A DNA stretch of 64,000 nucleotides, from NCBI GenBank assembly GCA_900539625.1, contig UQCW01000008.1:10080-74079 (forward strand). Reading direction: 5' to 3'. The DNA is from an uncultured Prevotella sp. Lineage in GTDB: Bacteria; Bacteroidota; Bacteroidia; Bacteroidales; Bacteroidaceae. Below, in pieces: positions 25,466 to 33,643 of this stretch (position 1 is its first letter; every line of letters begins with the position of its first letter). The position numbers and the translations under genes are program-made. Below the pieces are notes generated by a model, which was not told where the DNA came from, searched no databases, and worked only from the letters and a program-made list of their open reading frames with translations.

Positions 25466-25735
25466 TTAGTAGCGACTTGAATAGTGAGACGAGTGTGAGC
25501 TATGCGAGCTGTGAGAACTGTGCGAAGAATGAGAACTATGCGAGTAGTGTCCCGCAAGAGAACTCTTTACCATGTCAATGGCTTTCTGCAAAACCAAAGG
25601 TTGGTTCTTCTGCTTCTCAATTTGAGTTGTTTCGTCATCATTGCCCAACACGTTCTTGATATTATCAGTAACGTTGGCGCAATAACTTGATGTTGCGATG
25701 AATGCCGAAACAAGCAAAAACATTAGTCTCTTCAT
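25466..25735 (-). CDS. His-Xaa-Ser repeat precursor peptide (HxsA-like), last gene of the hxs operon
   Basis: An 89-residue precursor. The signal-like N-terminus (MKRLMFLLVSAFIATSSYCA) is followed by a short leader (NQPLVLQKAIDMVKSSLAGH), then a tail of His-Tyr-Ser and tandem His-Ser-Ser units, with about eight H-x-S triplets. This is the hallmark of the His-Xaa-Ser (Hxs) system named in protein family databases, in which two radical-SAM enzymes modify such tails. It is last in the minus-strand operon, with a terminator downstream at 25,403. The other precursor (29,161) shares the leader word (PL.LQKA) but has a less regular tail. Confidence 0.85.
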   Translation of the reverse strand: MKRLMFLLVSAFIATSSYCANVTDNIKNVLGNDDETTQIEKQKNQPLVLQKAIDMVKSSLAGHYSHSSHSSHSSHSSHSSHSSHYSSRY

Positions 25736-25776
25736 TGATACCTCCGTTTTTTAAGTTTGACAATATTGTTAACAAT

Positions 25777-26913
25777 TCACTCCGTACATGAATCTGTACA
25801 TTCGATTTTGTGGATATGTGTACTTATGTTGTTGTTATTTGTAGAGAAGAAACCTCCGCATTCACCTTTAAGTACGCAACCATCACAAACAGGAAGATAA
25901 ATATCTTTCCATTCACTGATAGATTGTTTTGCAAATGGGCGCAATTCTGGTGGAAGTACACATAATTGAGCATTGTAAATGTATGTTGTAATACCTCTAT
26001 CATTCAATAGAAGCACTGCTTCTCTTAGCTCATTGTTATAGTCGTATGGGTCTATCCATAAATCTTTTAGATTCGTCTCTGCCAAACCTGTAGTCTCCAT
26101 CTGCATAAAGGCTACTTGTGTGACAAATGGGAAATTATGGTAGATATAGTCAGCCAACTGTGGCAATCTCTTATAAGTCTGTTTGTGGATAACAACTCGC
26201 AAGCCTATCTGTTGTCCAAATTGTGCCAGATTATATAACCCTTGCACTGTCTTGTAAAAAGTCTTGGCGCCAACAATATGATTATGAATAGACGCTATAT
26301 CCGAAAATATAGGAATGTCTATTTGTAAGTCATGATGGTTACAAGCTGCCAGCTTTGCTGCATAGTCAATATCTGCAAATTTCACACCATTAGAGAGTAT
26401 GCTTATAGCTGCCTTTGGGCATGATTTCTTTATTTGATGTATAATCTCAAATAATCTGTCCCCAATCATAGTTGGTTCCCCACCAGTAATGCCGACCTCT
26501 TGTGTGTTCTTATCGAACAATTTTATTAAATTTAGATTAAAATCTGTCCTGTCTTTTTCCTGCGACACAGGAGGTTGAGGACACATAATACAACGATGAT
26601 TACAACGAGCTGTTGCAAAGATGGCATTGGATGTAGAGCTGATTTCATAAAGAAAACATATCTCTCCATCCTTTGTGATATTTATCACATCACCTTCATT
26701 AAAGTCGGAAATATCATCAACTTGAATATATTGTGCTGATGGCTTGTCTGATGAGTCATGTGTGGAAATGATTGCTTTATACCCTTTAGGTGTGTCCTTT
26801 CCATTGGTCACAAGAATATAAGCTGAACGATTAAATATATTCTTACCGTTCAACGTAACCCGTCCAAGAATCTCTTGTGAGTTAGAACAAGCTAATGCCT
26901 TTATTTGTTTCAT
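25777..26913 (-). CDS. hxsC: Radical-SAM maturase HxsC
   Basis: HxsC is one of two radical-SAM enzymes of the His-Xaa-Ser peptide-modification system. The 378-residue protein carries the CxxxCxxC iron-sulfur motif CNHRCIMC at residues 104-111. The SAM-binding GGEPT motif is GITGGEPTMIG. The C-terminal cysteine cluster (CDGCVLKGEC and later CTDSC) resembles a shortened SPASM site. Its first about 95 residues (ILGRVTLNGKNIFNRS and onwards) form an extra N-terminal domain typical of HxsC. The start overlaps the Sel1 gene by four bases (ATGA). It acts on the two HxsA-like peptides (inference from family). Confidence 0.9.
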   Translation of the reverse strand: MKQIKALACSNSQEILGRVTLNGKNIFNRSAYILVTNGKDTPKGYKAIISTHDSSDKPSAQYIQVDDISDFNEGDVINITKDGEICFLYEISSTSNAIFATARCNHRCIMCPQPPVSQEKDRTDFNLNLIKLFDKNTQEVGITGGEPTMIGDRLFEIIHQIKKSCPKAAISILSNGVKFADIDYAAKLAACNHHDLQIDIPIFSDIASIHNHIVGAKTFYKTVQGLYNLAQFGQQIGLRVVIHKQTYKRLPQLADYIYHNFPFVTQVAFMQMETTGLAETNLKDLWIDPYDYNNELREAVLLLNDRGITTYIYNAQLCVLPPELRPFAKQSISEWKDIYLPVCDGCVLKGECGGFFSTNNNNISTHIHKIECTDSCTE

Positions 26914-27713
26914 TTTCTCAACCTTTTAAGTGCATCAATAGAGGCTTTGCATCCCATATTTGCTGCCATTTGATAATAATAGATAGCTTTGTTAATATCT
27001 TTTTTACAGCCTAAGCCACTTTCATATAAATATCCAAGTCCATCTATTGCATTAATGTCACCTTTACTTGCTGCCATTTCTGTAAAGTAGAACGCTTCTT
27101 GATAGTTTGTATCACCACCAAGTCCAAGCAAACAACACTTTCCATACATATACATGCCTCCTGGGTGACCATTCAAAGCTGCTTCGTGAAAATATTTTCG
27201 TGCAGAGGCAACATCTTTGGATGTTCCTATACCAAAATAATAGTCACTACCTAAATTGTACTTAGCATAAACACATCCGTTCTCTGCTGATTTTTTGTAT
27301 AAAAAGAAAGCTTTGGATACATCTTTAGAAACTACTTCACCATTGTCATAATATAAAGCTAAATCATATTGAGCTAAAGAATAGCCCAAATTTGCAGCTT
27401 GTTCAACATAATAAAATGCAGAATCGGCATTTTGTTCTACTCCTTTCCCTTCTCTATAAGCCACCCCTATGTTATATTTCGCTTTAGGATGGTTTTGTGA
27501 TGCAGCTTTTCTAAGCCAATCTATCCCTTTAGCATAATCAGTAGAAATTCCATTTCCAGTCATAAAACATAGACCGACAAAATACTGTCCTTCTGCATTT
27601 CCTGCTATTGCATCATTCATGGCAAGGGCAAATCCAGTATCTGATTTGCTCTGTGAAGAACAAGGAATGACTTGTATGATAAGTATACCGATGATGAATA
27701 AAAGATTTTTCAT
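26910..27713 (-). CDS. Sel1-repeat protein within the hxs operon
   Basis: It is a 267-residue exported protein of Sel1-like repeats. The signal peptide (MKNLLFIIGILIIQVIPCSSQ) has a possible lipoprotein Cys at 18. At least six Sel1 motifs follow, for example GQYFVGLCFMTGNGISTDYA, KYNIGVAYREGKGVEQNADS and AIDGLGYLYESGLGCKKDIN. It is not one of the four core Hxs families but sits between HxsB and HxsC and overlaps HxsC, so it is co-expressed. It may bind the precursor or a transport partner (inference). Confidence 0.85.
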   Translation of the reverse strand: MKNLLFIIGILIIQVIPCSSQSKSDTGFALAMNDAIAGNAEGQYFVGLCFMTGNGISTDYAKGIDWLRKAASQNHPKAKYNIGVAYREGKGVEQNADSAFYYVEQAANLGYSLAQYDLALYYDNGEVVSKDVSKAFFLYKKSAENGCVYAKYNLGSDYYFGIGTSKDVASARKYFHEAALNGHPGGMYMYGKCCLLGLGGDTNYQEAFYFTEMAASKGDINAIDGLGYLYESGLGCKKDINKAIYYYQMAANMGCKASIDALKRLRK

Positions 27714-27725
27714 ATGCGTTGCTTT

Positions 27726-29156
27726 TTACTTAATCCAAGACCAAAATATTCTGTTTATCTCTGGGTCGTGCCTTTGGAGAAGTTCAAAAAGATAATGCAT
27801 GATAGCTTTGTTCTTCTTGCACATCTCATTAGTAGGGCGATGTCCAACCATATCTCCCTGTTCCGACATATTTCTTACAGGGTCAGCACCGCAGTAAGGT
27901 TGGAATACACATTCAGCGCACTCTGGCAAGCATTCATTACAAGCGTTACTGATAATTTCATGTAGCTTTTCTCCATTGAACATGCTTTGATATGAGTCCA
28001 CATTCACATTGCCAAGTCTGAAATAATAGTTCTTGAAACGAGCCATCATTCTTCCTTCATCAGCAACGTACACACTACCATCATAATCATATATGGCACC
28101 AGCTATGCCAACACCAGCAGGGGATTGTAAGTCGACAAAGCCAGTAGCAAAAGGAGTGAGAATCCTACGAAGAAGCAAGGCAGCATACCCTTCAACAAAG
28201 AATGTTCCTTTCTTGTTGAGTTCAATGATATAGTCCAATCCCTCTTTGTAGTTCTTTACGAAGTCTTCTATTGGGTAAGCAATCTTGTCCTTATGCTGTT
28301 TGGCAAAACCGTAAGGGTTCAATGCTCTTAAGAAGATATTATGGAATCCTAATCTAATGTATTCGTCTATAATGTCCTTGAATCTTCCAAGGCTATATTT
28401 TGAAGTAGTCATTAAAGCGGATGCACATTCATCATCCCCCCAAATTCCACGAATCATCTGTAGATTTTTCTCAAAGATTGCGTGGTGGTCAAGATTCTTA
28501 TTTTGGAGAGGTCTGTTGGTATCATGCAAATCCTTTGGACCATCCAAGGATGTTGAAATCATACAATTATGTTTCTTTAGATACTTAACCATTCTCTCAT
28601 TGAGCAGGGTGAGATTAGTACATATGACAAATTCCAATTCACGTTTTTTGAATAGGTTTTGCCATTCAGCTTCTTCTATGATATATTTCACCATTTCAAA
28701 ATCGGTAGATGGGTCACCACCTTGAAACTCAATTTTGATACATGGTGAAGGAGACATGAAGATAGTTTTGACGATTTTCTTTGCCGTTTTCTTGGTCATG
28801 TCGGCTGAATGGTCAGTACTTTCATGTCTTTTCACTTGACAATAGATGCAACTTGAATTACAACGCAATGTTGGCACAACCATGTGCAAAGAAGTGAAAT
28901 CCTCCAAGATACTCTTCTTTGTGCGGAATTTTGTTGCAAGCATTTTTACGACATCATCAACATTGTCGGTTGTGGCGATTTGCTTTGACTCTATGTCGTA
29001 GAACAAGTCACTTGTCGGGTCAAGTTCACCCTTGGCGAATTTGTGAAAGTCGTCATTCTTTAGAAATATGTATTCTCCGACATCATTCGATAGAAGATAT
29101 TCTTCTTCGTTAAATCGAGCGAAACGGAATGGAAGTATTGTATAAGTATTGTTCAT
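27726..29156 (-). CDS. hxsB: Radical-SAM/SPASM maturase HxsB
   Basis: HxsB is the larger radical-SAM/SPASM enzyme of the His-Xaa-Ser system. The start at the ATG 29,156 gives 476 residues; it stands four bases after the precursor stop, and the first 13 residues of the longer frame are rejected. The signature N-terminus YTILPFRFARFNEEEYLLSN is typical of HxsB. The CxxxCxxC motif CNSSCIYC is at residues 99-106. The GGDPS motif is IEFQGGDPSTDFE near 165. The C-terminal SPASM has CNECLPECAECVFQPYCG, then a final Cys in NEMCKKNK. Confidence 0.93.
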   Translation of the reverse strand: MNNTYTILPFRFARFNEEEYLLSNDVGEYIFLKNDDFHKFAKGELDPTSDLFYDIESKQIATTDNVDDVVKMLATKFRTKKSILEDFTSLHMVVPTLRCNSSCIYCQVKRHESTDHSADMTKKTAKKIVKTIFMSPSPCIKIEFQGGDPSTDFEMVKYIIEEAEWQNLFKKRELEFVICTNLTLLNERMVKYLKKHNCMISTSLDGPKDLHDTNRPLQNKNLDHHAIFEKNLQMIRGIWGDDECASALMTTSKYSLGRFKDIIDEYIRLGFHNIFLRALNPYGFAKQHKDKIAYPIEDFVKNYKEGLDYIIELNKKGTFFVEGYAALLLRRILTPFATGFVDLQSPAGVGIAGAIYDYDGSVYVADEGRMMARFKNYYFRLGNVNVDSYQSMFNGEKLHEIISNACNECLPECAECVFQPYCGADPVRNMSEQGDMVGHRPTNEMCKKNKAIMHYLFELLQRHDPEINRIFWSWIK

Positions 29157-29160
29157 TGTT

Positions 29161-29409
29161 CTATCTTGAAGAATAGTGTGACCGATGAGATACATGAGAG
29201 CTATGCGACCTATGGGAATAGTGAGAAGAGTGGCATGACTTCAATAATGGTGCAAAAGAAAATGATGCTTTTTGAAGTATCAAAGGTCGTTTGGCCATTT
29301 CTTTTATGTCTTGTTCGCTTTTCTCAATAGGTACTATAGTTTCGGAATAGTCATTGTAAGAGAGTGACGTTAGCAGGAATGTCACGAAGAAAATCAGAAA
29401 ATGTCTCAT
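29161..29409 (-). CDS. His-Xaa-Ser precursor peptide (HxsA-like), between hxsD and hxsB
   Basis: The 82-residue precursor begins with a signal-like segment (FLIFFVTFLLTSLSYN), then KRPLILQKASFSFAPLLKSC, and a tail with CHSSHYSHRSHSSHVSHRSH ending YSSR. The tail has about seven H-x-S triplets with varying middle residues (Ser, Tyr, Arg, Val). Its start overlaps the stop of hxsD by four bases, and its stop is four bases before hxsB. It is the second putative substrate of HxsB/HxsC. Confidence 0.85.
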   Translation of the reverse strand: MRHFLIFFVTFLLTSLSYNDYSETIVPIEKSEQDIKEMAKRPLILQKASFSFAPLLKSCHSSHYSHRSHSSHVSHRSHYSSR

Positions 29410-29732
29410 TGGCTAACTGGCTTAAATGCTTCCTCAACGATTAAATCACGAATATGGCCATACTTCTCTGTTGTTATCTCACGAAGTTGTTGGTCTATCA
29501 AGTCATTGCAGAATTGCTTGACGATATTCTCGTCAAGTCCATCATCTTTTGATTCAAAAGTCACACAAACTTTTTTGTCATCGTTTGGCATTGTGTTTTG
29601 ATAAACAAAGAACTTGTCTGTGTATCTGTAAATTGTAGCAGTTATAGCCTTTTCACTATATAAGTTCAAGTCAATGGTTACTTGAAAACCACCTTTATCA
29701 GTCTTTGTGATTGGAACTTTTATACAACTCAT
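29406..29732 (-). CDS. hxsD: His-Xaa-Ser system protein HxsD
   Basis: HxsD is a small protein found with HxsB and HxsC; its biochemical role is unknown and it may be a partner or peptide-binding subunit. The 108 residues start with VPITKTDKGGFQVTIDLNLY and include AITATIYRYTDKFFVYQN and NIVKQFCNDLIDQQLREITT. There is no signal peptide. It is the first gene of the operon and overlaps the next gene by four bases. Confidence 0.88.
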   Translation of the reverse strand: MSCIKVPITKTDKGGFQVTIDLNLYSEKAITATIYRYTDKFFVYQNTMPNDDKKVCVTFESKDDGLDENIVKQFCNDLIDQQLREITTEKYGHIRDLIVEEAFKPVSQ

Positions 29733-29824
29733 ACCAACTATTGTTCTTTTTTGCCAACGGCTACCATATTGGCATGATTAACAAATGGTTGGTATATATA
29801 CATGAAAACGTGGAGCCAGTCCTG

Positions 29825-29980
29825 TCACTCGTTCCACTTGTTAAGGCCTTCGCATTGCCCTGTTCGTCGAAACGAGCAACGCCGAAAGCCCCACGCCAGT
29901 GTAAATATATAGAATGCACCCATAACAACGAACGACAGAATCGTCCGAAGCCAATGAGGGCTGTATATAATACACCTCAT
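29825..29980 (-). CDS. Possible 51-residue membrane ORF ahead of hxsD
   Basis: From the ATG at 29,980: a basic start, hydrophobic ILSFVVMGAFYIFTLAWGF (about residues 14-32), then an Arg-rich, Cys-containing end (RRCSFRRTGQCEGLNKWNE). It lies in the hxs leader, same strand. No family known. Codon phase and the hydrophobic run are plausible but not decisive. Confidence 0.3.
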   Translation of the reverse strand: MRCIIYSPHWLRTILSFVVMGAFYIFTLAWGFRRCSFRRTGQCEGLNKWNE

Positions 29981-30260
29981 GAGGCGTTCCCGTTGCTTTG
30001 TCTTTGACGAACAGTTGAGAGTTTGCGAAGTTCTAACAAGTCAAAACCAAAGCGTACAGTTACGCCTTATATGTATATATGTCTGCCCAACCTCTGCCCA
30101 TTGAGGCTTTCGGTATGGGTATAGACGACACAAAGATAATACTTTTATTCTGAAATCCACGCTATTTGAGTGTAAAAGCTCAAGTTTAAATCATAATTTA
30201 ACATTATTAAACACAATTGTATAAAAGAATTTTACTTTTTAGATTTTCTGTGAGAAGTTA

Positions 30261-30459
30261 GTTACCTGTAGCCAGTATTACGAGGGCAACTTTTGTGTCG
30301 GGAAAGAGATAAAGTCTTAAGATTTTATAAATTTAGAGTAGAATACGTCGTTTTTAAGAAATTAGATTTATCTTTGCAGTCGTAATCAAAGCGTTCTTTG
30401 TATATTGCAAAGTTGTGAAAGAAAAAGAATATAGCTCGTTTCTAAATCGTTAGCAGTTA
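30261..30459. promoter_or_regulatory. Candidate integrase arm-type sites, right end
   Basis: GTTACC at 30,261, GTTAGC at 30,448 and GTTAC at 30,455. They mirror the cluster at 18,231-18,276. Confidence 0.3.
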
Positions 30460-30493
30460 CATTCTTTGATATACTTAATTCGTTGATATTCAA

Positions 30494-31501
30494 TCAATAA
30501 AAGATTTTGTAGTGACTCGAGACATGAAAGGTGAAATGTTTGGTTATACCTGCTGCCTTTGCCCACGGTTTTATCAGTGCATTGATGCATGGAACTGAAG
30601 GCAAGTCAAAAACTTTTTCCTCAGGTCCTTTCCCGTTTTGCATTGGCATCCATTTTATAGCTTCCGATGAAAGAGGCAAGTATATCGGTGCTTTTGTTTT
30701 CTGCATGACAACTTGCAAACGGTATTGATTGCCATCACAGAACACATCCTTCCATTTCAAGCCTTTTACGTCACTAATGCGCAATCCACAGAAACAAGAG
30801 AATAGGTACGCACTCTTTACTGCCTCGTTTTCCATTGGCGTGGTTATCAACTTTCGCACCTCGTCAATTGTCATATATTCACGCTTGCTTTCAGGCTTCT
30901 TTATTTTGTCCGCACTGCTGATCTTTGTGAATGGGTTTATCTTTATCAATTCATCCCTAACCGCAGCGTTTAGCGCCCCATTTAACACACGATAATAGTT
31001 ACAAGCCGTACTAGCGGCTATATGTTCGCCTTGTATAGTTTTGTACTCGTTCAAGAGATAGTCAATGAAACTTTGGCAGAAAGCCTTGTCAATTTCATCC
31101 AAAGTGAACTTATCGCCAACGGTCTCTTTGATGATACGTATAACAATTCTTATCTGTGGAGCATCTTTCTTTCCACGCTTGGTTTGATGTTCCATGAAAG
31201 TGTTCAACCAATCCACAAGGTACACCTTTGGCTTCTCTTCTTGTTTCTTGATGCCCGCCTCGCCATTCGTCATCGCAATGATGCGTTGCGACTTTATGGC
31301 ATTGGCGGCAATCAGCGTAGCTTGATTCCGCTTGCGTGCTTCATCGTCCGTTTCAGGAATGATGTACATCTTCAAGTACTCATACGAACGTTTGCCGTCT
31401 CTGTATATGTCCAGATACAGGCTCTTATTCCCGTTGCTCAGGTCTTTCATCCTAAGACGGATTGGCTCTTTGAGCTTTGATGTTTTCTTGTTTCTTGCCA
31501 T
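30494..31501 (-). pseudogene. N-terminal part of the outer element's tyrosine integrase
   Basis: The 335-residue frame is an integrase N-terminal arm domain, SAM-like domain and first part of the catalytic domain (FSCFCGLRISDVKGLKWKDV, with catalytic Arg). It ends KHFTFHVSSHYKIFY where HVSRHTFAT would be expected, so it stops at the H-x-x-R motif. The missing C-terminal 55 residues are at 17,929-18,105 on the same strand. The start ATG at 31,501 is followed upstream by a TACCTTTG box at 31,531. The split product lacks the second His, second Arg and Tyr and should be inactive. Confidence 0.85.
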
Positions 31502-31720
31502 AGCCGTTTCTTCTTATTGATTTCGTATTGCAAAGGTACTAAAAATCCCCGAAAACGAGAAACAAACAAGAAACAAAATACATACAAAAAAGGAACAATC
31601 AAGTGAAGAAACGAGAAACATTTACATAGCACATTATCGCATCATAAATACTGAATATCAGCTATTTACATTTCATTTTATTAGCTTTTATCTTCATTTA
31701 TATGTCTTGCTTTATAAATT
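31502..31720. other. Right terminal region of the outer transposon
   Basis: AT-rich non-coding DNA upstream of the integrase. It includes a minus-strand TACCTTTG box at 31,531-31,538 for the integrase. The border with the chromosome is probably within about 31,705-31,722. Confidence 0.5.
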
Positions 31721-31879
31721 CCGCAACTTTGTTATCTTCAGTATATGCTCAACGTGATAAACCCGCAAAATATTTTTTCGGTAAGACTGAAGGATTTGTT
31801 GGCAGAATATACTAATGTGGACACACTCGCTATGGGTTTTCCGAAAGACTGGCAGAACGAGCCTCTCTGGAGGCAGTAA
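31721..31879 (+). pseudogene. C-terminal fragment of an Abi-like (Abi_2/AbiD-type) protein
   Basis: Only the 3' end of a gene is present: YLQYMLNVINPQNIFSVRLK and DTLAMGFPKDWQNEPLWRQ, then stop. It matches the conserved C-terminus of Abi_2-type abortive-infection proteins. The frame is closed upstream by a stop two codons before 31,721. The element's right end has therefore cut the gene, or it was already a remnant. Confidence 0.65.
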
Positions 31880-31940
31880 GCAAACACATGTCGTTGTTTC
31901 TGAAACACGCTAAAAGTCTTAACTTTGCCCAAATAAGCAA

Positions 31941-31974
31941 CCGAGGCCAGTGTGATATATCAGACTGGCCTCGG
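31941..31974 (+). terminator. Terminator behind the Abi-like fragment
   Basis: CCGAGGCCAGT and ACTGGCCTCGG form an 11-bp stem followed by TTTAAA. Confidence 0.7.
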
Positions 31975-32020
31975 TTTAAACGTCTGTTTGCCTATGGTTC
32001 AGCAGATGTTTTTTGCAACG

Positions 32021-32070
32021 AAAAGCACGGATTGCCGCTGGCGCAGATGCCAGGTCAATCCGTGCTTTTT
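32021..32070. terminator. Strong bidirectional terminator next to pepD
   Basis: AAAAGCACGGATTG and CAATCCGTGCTTTT, 14-bp stem with A/T-tracts at both ends. It likely ends the pepD transcript. Confidence 0.8.
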
Positions 32071-32143
32071 GTGGGTCTATGGTCTGTTCAGAACTGCAGG
32101 GTTTCTGAACGTTTTTGCATTCTGGTGTGCTGGAGGCAAAGGG

Positions 32144-33598
32144 TTATTTTCTGGGCGTGCGCTCCAGGGTTGTGAGCACGAACTTCCAGTATTTCTCAAC
32201 GCTCGGGATGTTGCAGCGTTCGTTGGGCGTGTGTGGCGAGCGGAGCGTTGGGCCGAAGCTCACCATGTCCATCGGATGCCAGGCACCGATGACGCCGCAT
32301 TCCAATCCTGCGTGAACAACCTGCACCTTGTTGTCCGTTCCGAAGAGTTCCTTGTAGACGCTCTTCATCAGTTCAACGATTTCGCTGTGTGGGTTAGGCT
32401 GCCAGGCGGGGTAGTCACCGCTCAGTTCCACCTTCATGCCAGCCATAGAGAATGCGCTTTCGAGCGATTCTGCCAGGCATTCGCGCATGCTGTCGCGCGA
32501 GGAGCGGATGAGAATCTTGAACATGGCTTTGCCGCCGCCGATTTCAACGATGGCGAGGTTGGAAGAGGTTTCCACGATGCCCGGAACGTCGGGAATCATG
32601 CGGAAGACACCGTTGTGGCAAGCGCAGAGAGCGTCGACCAGATTGTCTTGGATTTCAGAAGGCACGATGTGGGCAGGGCGTTCAACGTTTTCCACGTCGA
32701 GTTTCAAGTCTTTCTCCACAGAGCCATATTCTCCGATGAACGTCTGGCGCCATTCGTCGACCACCTCCTTGAAGGCATCCACGTTTTCCTTCGGCAGTGT
32801 CAGCACCACTTCGGCTTCGCGTGGGATGGCGTTGCGCATGTTGCCGCCCTTCCATTCCGAGAGGCAGGCTTCGAAGTTGGCGATGGCGTCTTGAACGAGG
32901 CGGGCCATCATCTTGTTGGCGTTGCCGCGGCCCTCGTTGATTTCGAGGCCCGAATGTCCGCCGAGCAGGTTGTGGAGCGTCACGCGAACGGCTGCGTCGT
33001 CGGCATCGGTGTCGGCTTCCTTATATTCCATTGTTGAAGTCTGGTTGACGCCGCCAGCCGAACCAATCACCATTTCTCCCTCCGTCTCGTTGTCGAGGTT
33101 GAGCAGGATTTCACCTTTCAGCGTGTCGGCGTTCATGTGGTTGACACCATACATCGTGGTCTCTTCGTCGGCCGTGATGAAACCTTCGAGGGGACCATGC
33201 TTGATGCTGTCGTCTTCCATGATGGCCATGATGGTGGCCACGGCCATACCGTCGTCAGCGCCCAGCGTGGTGCCCTTGGCTTTCACCCATTCGCCGTCGA
33301 TGTAGGTCTCGATGGGGTCGGTCTCAAAATTGTGGGCCGAATCTTTGGCCTTCTGCGGCACCATGTCCATGTGGCCCTGCAGCGTGACCATTTTGCAGTT
33401 TTCCATGCCAGCCGATGCTGGTTTGTACATGAGGATATTTCCAGCCTCGTCTTTCTTGGCTTCAACGCCTTTCTCCTTTGCCCAGTTCAGCAGAAATTCC
33501 TGCACTTTTTCGAGGTGTCCGGAAGGGCGTGGCACCTGCGTGAGAAGATAGAAGTTTTTCCAAATAGCTTGAGGTTGCAAATCTTTGATAGTGCTCAT
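32144..33598 (-). CDS. pepD: Aminoacyl-histidine dipeptidase PepD (peptidase M20 family)
   Basis: PepD is a cytosolic metallopeptidase that splits Xaa-His dipeptides such as carnosine. The 484-residue protein is full length. The first metal site is LQGHMDMVPQ near residue 78, with the catalytic/metal Asp pair in LGADDGMAVA near 118. The general base Glu pair is ITADEETTMYG near 148. GGVNQTS and HAGLECGVIG follow in order, matching the family. The start is the ATG at 33,598. Confidence 0.95.
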   Translation of the reverse strand: MSTIKDLQPQAIWKNFYLLTQVPRPSGHLEKVQEFLLNWAKEKGVEAKKDEAGNILMYKPASAGMENCKMVTLQGHMDMVPQKAKDSAHNFETDPIETYIDGEWVKAKGTTLGADDGMAVATIMAIMEDDSIKHGPLEGFITADEETTMYGVNHMNADTLKGEILLNLDNETEGEMVIGSAGGVNQTSTMEYKEADTDADDAAVRVTLHNLLGGHSGLEINEGRGNANKMMARLVQDAIANFEACLSEWKGGNMRNAIPREAEVVLTLPKENVDAFKEVVDEWRQTFIGEYGSVEKDLKLDVENVERPAHIVPSEIQDNLVDALCACHNGVFRMIPDVPGIVETSSNLAIVEIGGGKAMFKILIRSSRDSMRECLAESLESAFSMAGMKVELSGDYPAWQPNPHSEIVELMKSVYKELFGTDNKVQVVHAGLECGVIGAWHPMDMVSFGPTLRSPHTPNERCNIPSVEKYWKFVLTTLERTPRK

Positions 33599-33643
33599 AA
33601 TCGTTTATGGTTTAAGAGTTGTTAGTATCGGGTTGTAGCGGTC

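Larger units (their letters stand above)
29733..30493. other. Right end of the inner element: leader and terminal region
   Basis: 760 bases without a large gene. It contains a possible small ORF (29,825-29,980), a minus-strand TATCTTTG box at 30,133-30,140 that could start the hxs transcript, GTTACC/GTTAGC words at 30,261-30,459, and a plus-strand TATCTTTG at 30,369. A long 5' leader of about 400 bases for the hxs operon would follow from this promoter. Confidence 0.45.
18106..30520. mobile_element. Mobilizable element inserted in the integrase gene of the outer transposon
   Basis: The borders are where the two halves of an integrase stop being open (18,106 and about 30,515). The element has two recombinases at its left end, HTH genes, DUF3408-like, MobC and MobA genes, an oriT-like palindrome and an Hxs operon. 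It has relaxase genes but no mating-pair genes, so it should need a helper such as the outer element. Similar GTTACC/GTTAGC words occur near both ends (18,231-18,276 and 30,261-30,459). A clean duplicated core was not found. Confidence 0.75.
1..31715. mobile_element. Conjugative transposon of the CTnDOT/Bacteroides tra type, left part outside the window
   Basis: The segment carries a collinear minus-strand tra operon (TraD-like through TraK), primase, helicase, HTH protein, defence genes and an integrase at its right end. It is visibly AT-richer than the backbone after 32 kb. The right border is placed near 31,715 because a truncated chromosomal Abi-like reading frame becomes open at 31,721. 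The left end and the remaining tra genes (L to Q) lie outside the window. A second element at 18,106-30,520 interrupts its integrase, so the element probably cannot excise by its own integrase now (inference). The exact attachment core was not identified. Confidence 0.8.

Noticed and set aside
30360..30376. Plus-strand TATCTTTG box near the right end of the inner element
   Set aside because: It lacks a good upstream TTTG box and drives no recognisable gene, only antisense to the integrase fragment.
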